From assembly GCA_001803235.1 (NCBI GenBank), contig MHBL01000151.1, positions 1-37,192 of the forward strand: a DNA stretch of 37,192 bases, in the 5' to 3' direction. The first letter of the stretch is position 1, and the number at the start of each line of letters is the position of its first letter. This DNA comes from Lentisphaerae bacterium RIFOXYA12_64_32 (lineage in GTDB: Bacteria > Verrucomicrobiota > Lentisphaeria > Oligosphaerales > YB12-FULL-65-16). This document shows, piece after piece, positions 24,538-31,826 of this stretch. Below the pieces are notes generated by a model, which made no database searches, was not told the origin of the DNA, and saw only the letters and a list, made by a program, of their open reading frames with translations. Made by a program: the position numbers and the translations under genes.

Positions 24538-24981
24538 CCCCTGGCCACTGGCATCCACAAAGTACTCGCCAGGAGACTCACGCACGGAGAGAGAGCGTTC
24601 ACCACAGAAAGAGTTTGCTTTCTCAACCATCGAGTTCAACATTCGCCCGATCTCGGCCAGTTCAGCGTTCAGGCTTCTGGCCTGTTGCTGCGTCAGGTAA
24701 CCGCAATCGAGAGCTGAGTCCATCCAGTGTTGTGTCTCCAACTGCTCGGCATCTGCATCGGTCAGCTTGCTCACAAAGTGCTTCTCGTACAGCCGCTTGC
24801 CCCAAGCCTCGGCAATCTGTGCCCCAACCGAGCGAGATGACCGTCTCACCTGATCCGTGAGCGAATACATCTCATCCCTGGGAAACCCCCGTGTGGTCTC
24901 GAAAATACGCTTGGTTACGGCTCGTGCCTTCTGGTACACCGGCAAATCCCTGAAGCTGCTTGCATGCGGCAATTGGCTCAC
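24523..24981 (-). CDS. Four-helix-bundle protein (23S rRNA intervening-sequence family)
   Basis: The 152-residue protein matches the small family first found in 23S rRNA intervening sequences and widespread as single genes: FRDLPVYQKARAVTKRIFE, FPRDEMYSLTDQVRRSSRSV, IAEAWGKR, and an LNAELAEIGRMLNSMV helix. Family members form homopentameric bundles of unknown function, often near repeats or phase-variable loci. The GTG start at 24981 has GGAGG nine bases upstream. About 30 residues beyond the fold (from ERSLSVRES) end in array-encoded ESDQ, so the 3' end may have been extended by repeat insertion. Confidence 0.85.
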   Translation of the reverse strand: MSQLPHASSFRDLPVYQKARAVTKRIFETTRGFPRDEMYSLTDQVRRSSRSVGAQIAEAWGKRLYEKHFVSKLTDADAEQLETQHWMDSALDCGYLTQQQARSLNAELAEIGRMLNSMVEKANSFCGERSLSVRESPGEYFVDASGQGESDQ

Positions 24982-25004
24982 TGTTTCAATCCTCCGAGTT
25001 GTCA

Positions 25005-25060
25005 GTCAGCAGTGATCAGTGATCAGTTATCAGTGATCAGTTATCAGTCATCAGTTATCA
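25005..25060. repeat. Heptamer array, left part of an element split by the IS
   Basis: Eight units (TGATCAG, TTATCAG, TCATCAG) run up to the left inverted repeat of the IS. The same orientation continues at 26346 on the other side, so the IS sits within one arm. Confidence 0.87.
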
Positions 25061-26345
25061 CTGCTGTCCGGCTATAAAAGGTTGAAAGTGAGTTGATTGT
25101 GACACAGGGTATCTGGAGTTCTGTGCGCCGCTTCTGTAAGTAGTTCACCGACAGGGACTTTCTCGAACGGATGAACGCTGATAACCTGCAAAATGCTGTG
25201 TAGGCTTTGCGGCAGATGCAACTCCTTCTTCACAATGGCGACCAGCACGTAGACGCAGATCGCGATCCAGAGTTGCGTCTGCACCGCGTTCATCGATGTG
25301 CCGTAGAAAGTTTTGACGCGCAGGTTCTGCTTGATCCACTTGAAGAACAGTTCGACATGCCACCGATACTTGTAGAGTCTGGCAACGCTGAGGGCGTTGG
25401 CCTCGAACAGGTTTGTCAGAAAGCTCAAATCCAACTCGGAGACCGGATCGAGGAAGTGAACCTTGCGTATCAGCTCGGGGTACGACTGACGGGAGTAGAA
25501 ACCGCGCAATCGCCCTACCTGGTCGGAGCGCACTCTTTCGTCGGGATGCGTCTCCGAGCGATAACGCACGAACTTGAGGTTGTCCCTGGGGCGAATCACG
25601 TAGAAGCATCCGTCCAGGTGAAGACGGTAAAGCCGACCAAAGTCCAAGTAGCCCCTGTCCATGACATAGATGCTGCCTGGTTCGTGGGGGAAGGTATCCA
25701 ACAGGTTGACGTCGTGGATGCGGGATGGCGTGATGACGATGGACGCCGGGATGGCCCCTCGCAGGTCCAACAACGTATGCATCTTCACTCCAGCCGAGAA
25801 CGACCTGTGCTTGGCCCACGGGAAAAGCCCCAGGCAGACTTCCACCGTCGTGCTGTCCAACGCGTACACCGTATTGCCCAGTTCCACTTCGAGTTCTTCG
25901 CCCTTGTAGAGTTGCCGAGCCCGATGGATCAGGCTGTGCGCCAAGTCGGCATACATCTGCCATGGCCTGACCTCGTTTGCCTCTGCAAGCGTGCTGCGCG
26001 CGACAGGGCCGCGAATGCCCATATGGTAGAGCATGGCCGGCCGCGCCCGCAGACAACTCTCGATGTCGCGAAGGCTTTCGCGAAACGTCAACTGGGCGAA
26101 GGCCATACAGAGGAACTGGTCCCAGCACGAGAACCGCTGGACCTTGTAGTCCCCCCGATGGCGGTCCACAAACCGTTGGAATTGCTGCGGATGAATCCAG
26201 TCCATCAACTGCGAGAAGACAGGGCGTCCGGTGTTCATCCCCAAAACATAAGCCGGAGTTGAAATCGCTCACATGGTTCGGACTATGTATCTTACTCTTC
26301 AAACACATGTTATGTATCTCGGTTAACCAAACAGCCGGACAGCAG
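25061..26345 (-). mobile_element. Complete IS4-family insertion sequence, 1285 bp
   Basis: Terminal inverted repeats CTGCTGTCCGGCT (25061-25073) and AGCCGGACAGCAG (26333-26345) enclose a single transposase gene. Ends could extend four bases further (ATCA/TGAT), which would leave CAGTT as a direct repeat on both sides, but the heptamer surroundings make the duplication ambiguous. A second copy tip is at 1-91. Confidence 0.92.
25072..26244 (-). CDS. IS4-family DDE transposase
   Basis: The product is 390 residues with an N-terminal helical DNA-binding region (FRESLRDIESCL), first catalytic Asp D130 (YALDSTTVEV), second D196 (YVMDRGYLDF), and the YREK signature Y291, R294, E298, K305 (YKYRWHVELFFKWIK). 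These spacings are those of the IS4 family. The reading frame appears intact and ends inside the left inverted-repeat region. The element inserted between the HisKA_3 kinase and the downstream four-helix-bundle and NarL-type genes. Confidence 0.95.
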   Translation of the reverse strand: MGMNTGRPVFSQLMDWIHPQQFQRFVDRHRGDYKVQRFSCWDQFLCMAFAQLTFRESLRDIESCLRARPAMLYHMGIRGPVARSTLAEANEVRPWQMYADLAHSLIHRARQLYKGEELEVELGNTVYALDSTTVEVCLGLFPWAKHRSFSAGVKMHTLLDLRGAIPASIVITPSRIHDVNLLDTFPHEPGSIYVMDRGYLDFGRLYRLHLDGCFYVIRPRDNLKFVRYRSETHPDERVRSDQVGRLRGFYSRQSYPELIRKVHFLDPVSELDLSFLTNLFEANALSVARLYKYRWHVELFFKWIKQNLRVKTFYGTSMNAVQTQLWIAICVYVLVAIVKKELHLPQSLHSILQVISVHPFEKVPVGELLTEAAHRTPDTLCHNQLTFNLL

Positions 26346-26697
26346 TGATCAGTTATCAGTCATCAGTTATCAGTGATCAGTTACCAGTTACCAGTCATCA
26401 GTTACCAGTCATCAGTTACCAGTCATCAGTTACCAGTGATCAGTTATCAGTCATCAGTGGAACGTCCGTCCTGAGCTGGTTACTCTATCACTGATCACTG
26501 GTTACTCTATCACTGATCACTGGTTACTCTATCACTGATCACTGGTTACTCTATCACAGATTACTCGATCACTGTTCACTGTTCACTGATTACTGATTAC
26601 TGTTCACTTTTCACTTTTCACTGATTACTTTTCACTGATTACTGATTACTGGTAACTGGTAACTGATCACTGATCACTGATCACTGATTACTGATTT
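26346..26697. repeat. Heptamer array, right part of the IS-split element
   Basis: It continues the left arm with TTATCAG, TCATCAG and TTACCAG units (26346-26457), then the core GGAACGTCCGTCCTGAGCTGG (26459-26479). A long right arm of TACTCTATCACTGATCAC repeats, ACTGTTC, ACTTTTC and GGTAACT units (26480-26697) ends at the kinase 3' end, whose stop it supplies. Confidence 0.88.
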
Positions 26698-29407
26698 CCA
26701 CAATCACCCGCGTGCCCTTGCCGGGTTGCGACTCGATCCGCAGTTCGGCGCCCACGGCCAGGGCGCGCTCGCTCATCGTCATCAGGCCCCAGCCCTGCCC
26801 ATCGGCTCGCGGATGCCGGCACGTCGGGTCAGCATCGAACCCGGCCCCGTTGTCCGCCACCGTGAGACGCAGCCCGTTCGGCGTCGTCTCCAGTGCGACC
26901 GTGACCTGCGTGGCCTGCGCATGCTTGGCCACGTTCAGCAACGCCTCCTGCACGATACGGAACAGTGCCGTCTCGGTCTCCGGCGGCAGGCGTCCCTCCA
27001 GTTCGCAGGTCAGAACGTCGACGGCCAGGCCGGTTTGCTTTTTGAACTGGTCCGCGCACCACTGCAGTGCCAGGTCGATCCCGCATTCATCGAGCACGCC
27101 CGGCCGCAGCTCGGTCATGACGGTGCGCACCCGCTCCATGGCCTCTTTCAGGAGCCGCAGACACTCGTCCAGGTGCGGGCCAATCCGCTCGTGACGCGCC
27201 GCACCGAGCTCGCCACGAGTCATGTCCAGCCTGAAGCTCAGCACGGCCAGGATCTGCCCGACCTGGTCATGCAGTTCGCGCGCCAGGTGTCGGCGTTCGG
27301 CCTCCTGCACCTCGACCAGGCGATGGGAAAGCGCCCGCAACCGCGCTCGTGTCGCGAGCAATTCCTCGGCACGGGCCCGAGCTGCGGCCTCGCTCTGCCG
27401 CGATGCCTCTTGAATCCGCCTGCGTTCCGTGATGTCCTGAAGCGCGAGCAGGACCAGGCACCGCCCCGCCGCCGGAATACGCGCCGTGGCGCCCAGCCAG
27501 ATCGCGTCACGCCGCTCGCCCTGCCGGGTCACGGCGGTGACGTGCTCGACATCATGGTGACTGTGCCCGGTCTCGATCGTGTCCAGGATCGCGCGGCGCA
27601 AAGCGCAGGCCTCGCATTTCGGCCCAAACCCGCAGCCCCGCGGATCGTCCAGGGCGTTAGTGCAGCCCAGCACGCCACAGGCGACCTGCCCGACCAACTG
27701 CTCTGCCGGTCGGCCGGCATACACGGCGAAAGCGTGATTCGCGAACACGACCTTGCGCTCCGTGTCCAGCACACACATGGGGAACGGCGCGTGGTCGTAG
27801 ACGGCCTGCAACTCAGCCCGCCGCCGCTCGATCTCTTGCTCCGCCCGCCGGCGCTCGGTGACGTCGCGCCCCACCGCCTGAGTCTCGGTGAGCCGCCCCG
27901 CGGCGTCAAAGAATCCCCGGTTGACGAACTGCATCCAATGCACCTGTCCGGTCCCCGAGTGGGCGCGATTTTCGATCACCACCACCGGATTCGCCGGACT
28001 GAGAGCACGCAGTCGTTCTTCGATGTGCGGCAGGTCTTCGGGCACGACCCTGGGCTGCCACTTGCTCCCGAGAAGTTCAAGGGCGGACTTGCCGAAGAAC
28101 CGGCAGAAGACCTCGTTGACGAAGGTGAAAGTCCCGTCCGCCCGGAACCGGCAGATGACCTCGGTCTGGTCTTCCACCACCGACCGGTATCGCTCCTCGC
28201 TCTCGCGCAACTTCTCCTCGGCCTGCTTGCGGGCAGTGATGTCGCGCGCGGCGGCGAAGACCCCCAACACCTGACCTTGTTCGCCGCGGTAGACGCTGGC
28301 GTTGTAGAGCACGTCGGTGACACGGCCCGAAACGTGCCGGATGGCCAACGGGTAGTCACGGACAGATTCCTCCGAGAACACGCGCCGGTAGCCTTCGCGC
28401 GCCTTCTCCGGCTCCGTGAAGTAACCCGAGAAGTCCGTACCGATGAGCTGTGCGCGCGGCACACCGGTCGCCTGCACGGAGGCGTCGTTGACGTCGGTGA
28501 TCCTCCCGTCAGGGTTGATGGTGACAAACGGGTCCATGCTGACCTCGATGAGAGTGCGCGTGTAGAACGAGACGGCCTGCACCGCCATCTCGGCCTGCTT
28601 GCGCGCGGTGATGCTTCTGGCGATGACCTGCGCGGCCGGCTTGTCTTGGTGCAGGATGGGATTGGTCGTCACTTCAACATCGACAGCCGTGCCGTCGAAC
28701 CGGAGAAACTGCTCTTCGATCAGAGGCGTGACCTGTTGCTGCTCGTAGACCTTCGCGAAACGTTCTCTGACCATGTTCCGGAAGTCGGGATGCATCCGCT
28801 CTATGATGAGCTCCCCGAGCAGGTCGGCGGGCTCGCGGGCGCCGAAGAGTTGCACGGTCGCCGGGTTGACGTAGACGAACTTCCCGTCCTGATGGATCAT
28901 AATGGCGTCGGGCGACAGTTCGACGAGTTGCCGGTATCGTTTCTCCGCCTTGCTGAGTTCGCGCGCACCCGCCGCGACCAGGTCTTCCAGATCCTCACGG
29001 TAGCGGCGGTTCTCTTCCTGGAACTGCTCGTGCTCGTCCTCGCGCACCTTAACCATGACGGCGCGTGCCACAGTGTCGAGCAGCGTCGCCTTCGAGACCG
29101 GCTTGGTCAGATAGTCGAACGCGCGGGCCCGGACGGCGGCACTCGCCGTGACCAGGTTCGGCTCGCCCGTCATCAGGATGACCTGAACATGCGGCCACGC
29201 CTGGCGGACGTGATGCAGCAGCTCGAGTCCGCCGCGGCGCGGCAGCAACACATCCGTCACGACCACATCCACCGGGTTCGCGTCGATCAGCCGGATCGCC
29301 TCGTCGACCGACTCCGCGGCCAGCACCGCGTGGCCTGCACCCTCAAGGAAGGCGACGGCCGTGACCCGAATGCTCTTCTCGTCATCCACGATCAGGATTC
29401 GCGCCAT
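26681..29407 (-). CDS. REC-4xPAS-HisKA_3 histidine kinase
   Basis: The product is 908 residues: receiver 1-120 (D52 in VVVTDVLLPR, MTGEP, TKPV), four PAS domains (about 157-275, 277-398, 402-522, 528-665), a HisKA_3 dimerisation domain with LARELHDQVGQ (H713), and a HATPase (EALLNVAKHA, ADNGAGFD, GWGLMTM). The fourth PAS has a cysteine cluster C577, C582, C592, C598, C601 (CGFGPKCEACALRR), a pattern seen in other HisKA_3 kinases and possibly metal-binding or redox-active. HisKA_3 kinases signal to NarL-type regulators, making 23603-24256 the likely partner. It has no membrane segment. The receiver is closely related to that of 346-2211. The C-terminus EISNQ and stop come from the heptamer array. 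Confidence 0.93.
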   Translation of the reverse strand: MARILIVDDEKSIRVTAVAFLEGAGHAVLAAESVDEAIRLIDANPVDVVVTDVLLPRRGGLELLHHVRQAWPHVQVILMTGEPNLVTASAAVRARAFDYLTKPVSKATLLDTVARAVMVKVREDEHEQFQEENRRYREDLEDLVAAGARELSKAEKRYRQLVELSPDAIMIHQDGKFVYVNPATVQLFGAREPADLLGELIIERMHPDFRNMVRERFAKVYEQQQVTPLIEEQFLRFDGTAVDVEVTTNPILHQDKPAAQVIARSITARKQAEMAVQAVSFYTRTLIEVSMDPFVTINPDGRITDVNDASVQATGVPRAQLIGTDFSGYFTEPEKAREGYRRVFSEESVRDYPLAIRHVSGRVTDVLYNASVYRGEQGQVLGVFAAARDITARKQAEEKLRESEERYRSVVEDQTEVICRFRADGTFTFVNEVFCRFFGKSALELLGSKWQPRVVPEDLPHIEERLRALSPANPVVVIENRAHSGTGQVHWMQFVNRGFFDAAGRLTETQAVGRDVTERRRAEQEIERRRAELQAVYDHAPFPMCVLDTERKVVFANHAFAVYAGRPAEQLVGQVACGVLGCTNALDDPRGCGFGPKCEACALRRAILDTIETGHSHHDVEHVTAVTRQGERRDAIWLGATARIPAAGRCLVLLALQDITERRRIQEASRQSEAAARARAEELLATRARLRALSHRLVEVQEAERRHLARELHDQVGQILAVLSFRLDMTRGELGAARHERIGPHLDECLRLLKEAMERVRTVMTELRPGVLDECGIDLALQWCADQFKKQTGLAVDVLTCELEGRLPPETETALFRIVQEALLNVAKHAQATQVTVALETTPNGLRLTVADNGAGFDADPTCRHPRADGQGWGLMTMSERALAVGAELRIESQPGKGTRVIVEISNQ

Positions 29408-29438
29408 ACTTCTGCCCCCGGAGAATACGGCCTCAGCC

Positions 29439-29632
29439 GTAACTACTCAGGTAGTCAGGAGTCAGAAGCCAGGAGTCAGAATGGGGACGCCAGCAACGAC
29501 ATTCCGGGACTCCGAAAACGGTGTTGCTGCCGACTTGCCGCCGTTAATCGGACCGTTCCGTACGCTACTGGACGTTTCGGCGCTTTCCATTCTGAATTCT
29601 GACTCCTGACTTCTGGCTACCTGAGTAGTTAC
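29439..29632. repeat. Inverted-repeat element with heptamer arms, 194 bp
   Basis: Perfect 16-bp ends GTAACTACTCAGGTAG (29439-29454) and CTACCTGAGTAGTTAC (29617-29632) enclose heptamer arms: CAGGAGT, CAGAAGC, CAGGAGT, CAGAATG at the left and their inverted equivalents (ATTCTGA, CTCCTGA, CTTCTGG) at the right. The flanks CCTCAGCC and CATCAGCC differ by one base and may be an 8-bp target duplication. It lies 31 bp upstream of the HisKA_3 kinase start. A related end occurs at 11577-11593. Confidence 0.7.
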
Positions 29633-29642
29633 CATCAGCCAA

Positions 29643-29728
29643 TGACACCCGACACCCGAGCGAGGGATGAGGGATGAAAGCTGAAAGCTGAGCGAAAACC
29701 GGGCACACACTCCCACACTCCCTCTCCC
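29643..29728. repeat. Short heptamer runs after the degenerate PAS kinase
   Basis: CGACACC units (29643-29660), then GATGAGG and TGAAAGC units and CGAAAACCGGGC. The 29667-29703 stretch closely matches 20463-20500, so it is a dispersed repeat block. Confidence 0.7.
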
Positions 29729-31057
29729 TCACGCGGCCTTCACGGCGCCGTTGAGCGTGAACCGGAACGTGGTGCCTTTGCCGAGGCCGGCAGAGTCCAG
29801 CCAGATGCGGCCGCCATGCACCTCAACGATGCGTTTTGTCAGCGCCAGACCGAGGCCCGTGCCGTCGATCGCGGGATTGAGCTTCTCGAACAGGCCGAAC
29901 AGTCTCGGCTGCTGCCGCGGGTCAATGCCGATGCCGTTGTCCCGGACAAAGAACACCTTCTCGGTGTCCTTCGTTTCCACCCCGATCTCGACGCGCGGCG
30001 TGGCCTGATCGCCCATGAACTTGGCCGCATTGTCGAGCAAGCTCTGAAAGACCTCGACCAGGCGCGACCGGTCGCCGCAGAGTTGGACCGGTTCTTCGGT
30101 GACCTGGACCGCCACGCCGCGCGCGGCGATCCGCTCGCCCTCCAGGTCCAAGGCCTCCTGCACGATCGCCTGAAGCGACGCATCGACCCACAGGTTCGCC
30201 TTGCGCCCGGTACGCGACAACTCGAGCAGTTCGTCCAGCCGCCGCAGCATCGTGTCCGCCGCCGTGTGGATATACCCCAGGTCTTTCCGCATCCCCACGG
30301 CGTCCTGGTTCCGGGTGTCCTGCTCCAGGTAGTCGAGGAAGGTCTTGATCGTCAGCACGGGGCTCTTCAGATCCTGCGAAACGGCATGGGTGAAGCGCAT
30401 CAGGTCGTCGCTCCTTTTCTCCATTGCGTGCTCGGCCCGCTTGCGTGCGGTGATGTCCCGGATGTTGCACTGGATAACCTGCCTGCGGCCCGCCTCATAG
30501 ACGTTGCTGACAAACTCGACGTGGACCCGTTGCCCGTTGGCGGCTTCCAGCGGCAAGTCCTCATAGCGGACGTACCCCTGCCACTGCAATTCCTGGAACT
30601 TGGCTTGGTTGGCCGCGACATCTTTCAGGAATCCCAGTTCCCAGACCTTCTTCCCAAGGAGTTGATCCAGCGGAAAACCCAGGAGATCGGCCAGGAACGG
30701 ATTCGCATCGATGACATCTCCCGTCTCCGCATCGAGGATCAGGATGCCATCCTTTGCCGACTCGAAAAGCCGGCGATACTGGACCTCGGACGCCCGCAGC
30801 GCCTCCGCCGCCTCATACTGTTCCCGGTAGAAACGAACGCAATGCTGCCGCCAGAGCGACCACAGGACCGCGCCCCAACCGACGAGCAACGCACCCACCA
30901 CACAGAGCGCCATCCACAACCGTTCCCGCAGCGGCGCGTACACTTCCGCGCCCCGGTAGTAGAGGTAGCCGAGGGCAATGATGCCCACCGCCAAGACGAC
31001 GAAGATCACGGCGAAGACAGCCCCGGCGCGGCTCTCGGTTGATTCGTGTGCCTTCAT
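29729..31057 (-). CDS. Degenerate PAS histidine kinase: sensor domain deleted, phospho-His replaced
   Basis: The product is 442 residues: two membrane helices (11-33, 49-69) joined by only a short loop, PAS (about 90-205), HisKA-like region, and HATPase (LLDNAAKF, RDNGIGID, GTGLGLA). In the related 17785-19437 protein the sequences YYR and AEVYAPLR are separated by a Cache domain of 257 residues. Here they are joined directly (YYRGAEVYAPLR). The H box reads FTHAVSQDLKSP, with Gln228 (codon CAG at 30374-30376) where His is expected. It therefore probably cannot autophosphorylate at the normal site or sense periplasmic signals. The reading frame is open and the start at 31057 has GAGGGGAGG, so the protein may still be made, perhaps as a decoy or scaffold. 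Confidence 0.88.
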   Translation of the reverse strand: MKAHESTESRAGAVFAVIFVVLAVGIIALGYLYYRGAEVYAPLRERLWMALCVVGALLVGWGAVLWSLWRQHCVRFYREQYEAAEALRASEVQYRRLFESAKDGILILDAETGDVIDANPFLADLLGFPLDQLLGKKVWELGFLKDVAANQAKFQELQWQGYVRYEDLPLEAANGQRVHVEFVSNVYEAGRRQVIQCNIRDITARKRAEHAMEKRSDDLMRFTHAVSQDLKSPVLTIKTFLDYLEQDTRNQDAVGMRKDLGYIHTAADTMLRRLDELLELSRTGRKANLWVDASLQAIVQEALDLEGERIAARGVAVQVTEEPVQLCGDRSRLVEVFQSLLDNAAKFMGDQATPRVEIGVETKDTEKVFFVRDNGIGIDPRQQPRLFGLFEKLNPAIDGTGLGLALTKRIVEVHGGRIWLDSAGLGKGTTFRFTLNGAVKAA

Positions 31058-31250
31058 GGTTACGGCCTCCCCTCGCATCAGATCCGACCTCGGGCAGAAG
31101 GGGATCCGCCCCCCCTCTTCCAATCGCTCCTCGCAATCGTGTCTCGAGGGTCACCACCATGGCGCCCCCCGGATCGATAATCGATTGCGACGACGATTAC
31201 GACAGCCATATAAAACCACTATAAGTATAGGCCATTTCCGGACCGCTTGT

Positions 31251-31291
31251 TATGGGGTGAAACCCTACTTCCGTATGGGGTGAAACCCTAC
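31251..31291. promoter_or_regulatory. Tandem 18-bp direct repeats upstream of the degenerate PAS kinase
   Basis: TATGGGGTGAAACCCTAC occurs at 31251-31268 and 31274-31291, a 23-bp spacing close to two helical turns. Each copy contains an internal GGGT/ACCC inverted repeat. Spacing and symmetry suggest a regulator binding site, about 200 bp upstream of the kinase. No regulator is identified. Confidence 0.45.
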
Positions 31292-31410
31292 CTGGGCCGG
31301 GGCGCGCGGGCCTGCCGATCAAGCCGCGGGTCGGCGGCGATGATGATCCGCGCCCTCCGATCCGTAATGCGTCAACCGCTCCCGGGTGGCGTACCGCCCG
31401 GTCATTCCGA

Positions 31411-31543
31411 GGTGAAACTGGCCACGACGCTTCCGGAGCCCGCGAGGACGCGGGCGCTCCAAAGTCAGTCCCCCGTGCCAGTCCCTGGAGCGCCCGCGTC
31501 CTCGCGGGCTCCCGGGCCCTTTCAGTTTCATGGGAGCCGCTCC
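31411..31543. repeat. REPIN-like doublet with perfect 27-bp inverted units
   Basis: Units at 31435-31461 and 31486-31512 are perfect inverted repeats of 27 bp, each itself palindromic around GGACG/CGTCC, with a 24-bp spacer. Outer flanks pair as GTGAAAC and GTTTCATGGGAG. It is the best-preserved copy of the family also found at 2358-2467. Confidence 0.82.
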
Positions 31544-31826
31544 TAAACCGGCGTGACCGGAACCAAAACGGGGTGCGGGCGGGGGGCCGCCCGCGGTACT
31601 GGAGAGCAGGGCGGAGACACGGGAGTCGAGGCCGTCACAAAGTCGACCCAAAAACGCGAGTTTGGAGTCGTGGGGTACCATGTTACTCGCGTGTCACTCT
31701 GCGCCGCCGCCCGGCTCGTCCGGGCGCAAGACCCGCGGCGGCGCGAACCGGCACGAGTAACACCAACCTATGATCGGCCGGTCCGCCGGCCGGGAGCGCT
31801 GACGCATCACACCGCGGCGGGAGTTC
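31544..31826. other. Gene-free stretch with hairpins
   Basis: It contains an inverted pair TGTTACTCG (31681-31689) and CGAGTAACA (31754-31762), a GC-rich hairpin region (31706-31746) and GGCCGGTCCGCCGGCC (31776-31791), which resembles the hairpin at 19809-19828. No T run follows on the minus strand. No gene is supported. Confidence 0.5.

Noticed and set aside
1..26345. Composite transposon carrying the kinase island
   Set aside because: Two direct IS copies flank it, but the left copy is cut by the window edge, no outer target duplication can be seen, and kinase genes continue past the right copy in the same style.
26726..29602. 958-codon plus-strand open frame opposite the HisKA_3 kinase
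   Set aside because: Same cause. The minus strand encodes clear receiver, PAS, HisKA_3 and ATPase motifs in order. Similar antisense frames at 5515-6927, 9334-11469, 21810-23372 and 31917-33287 were rejected for the same reason.
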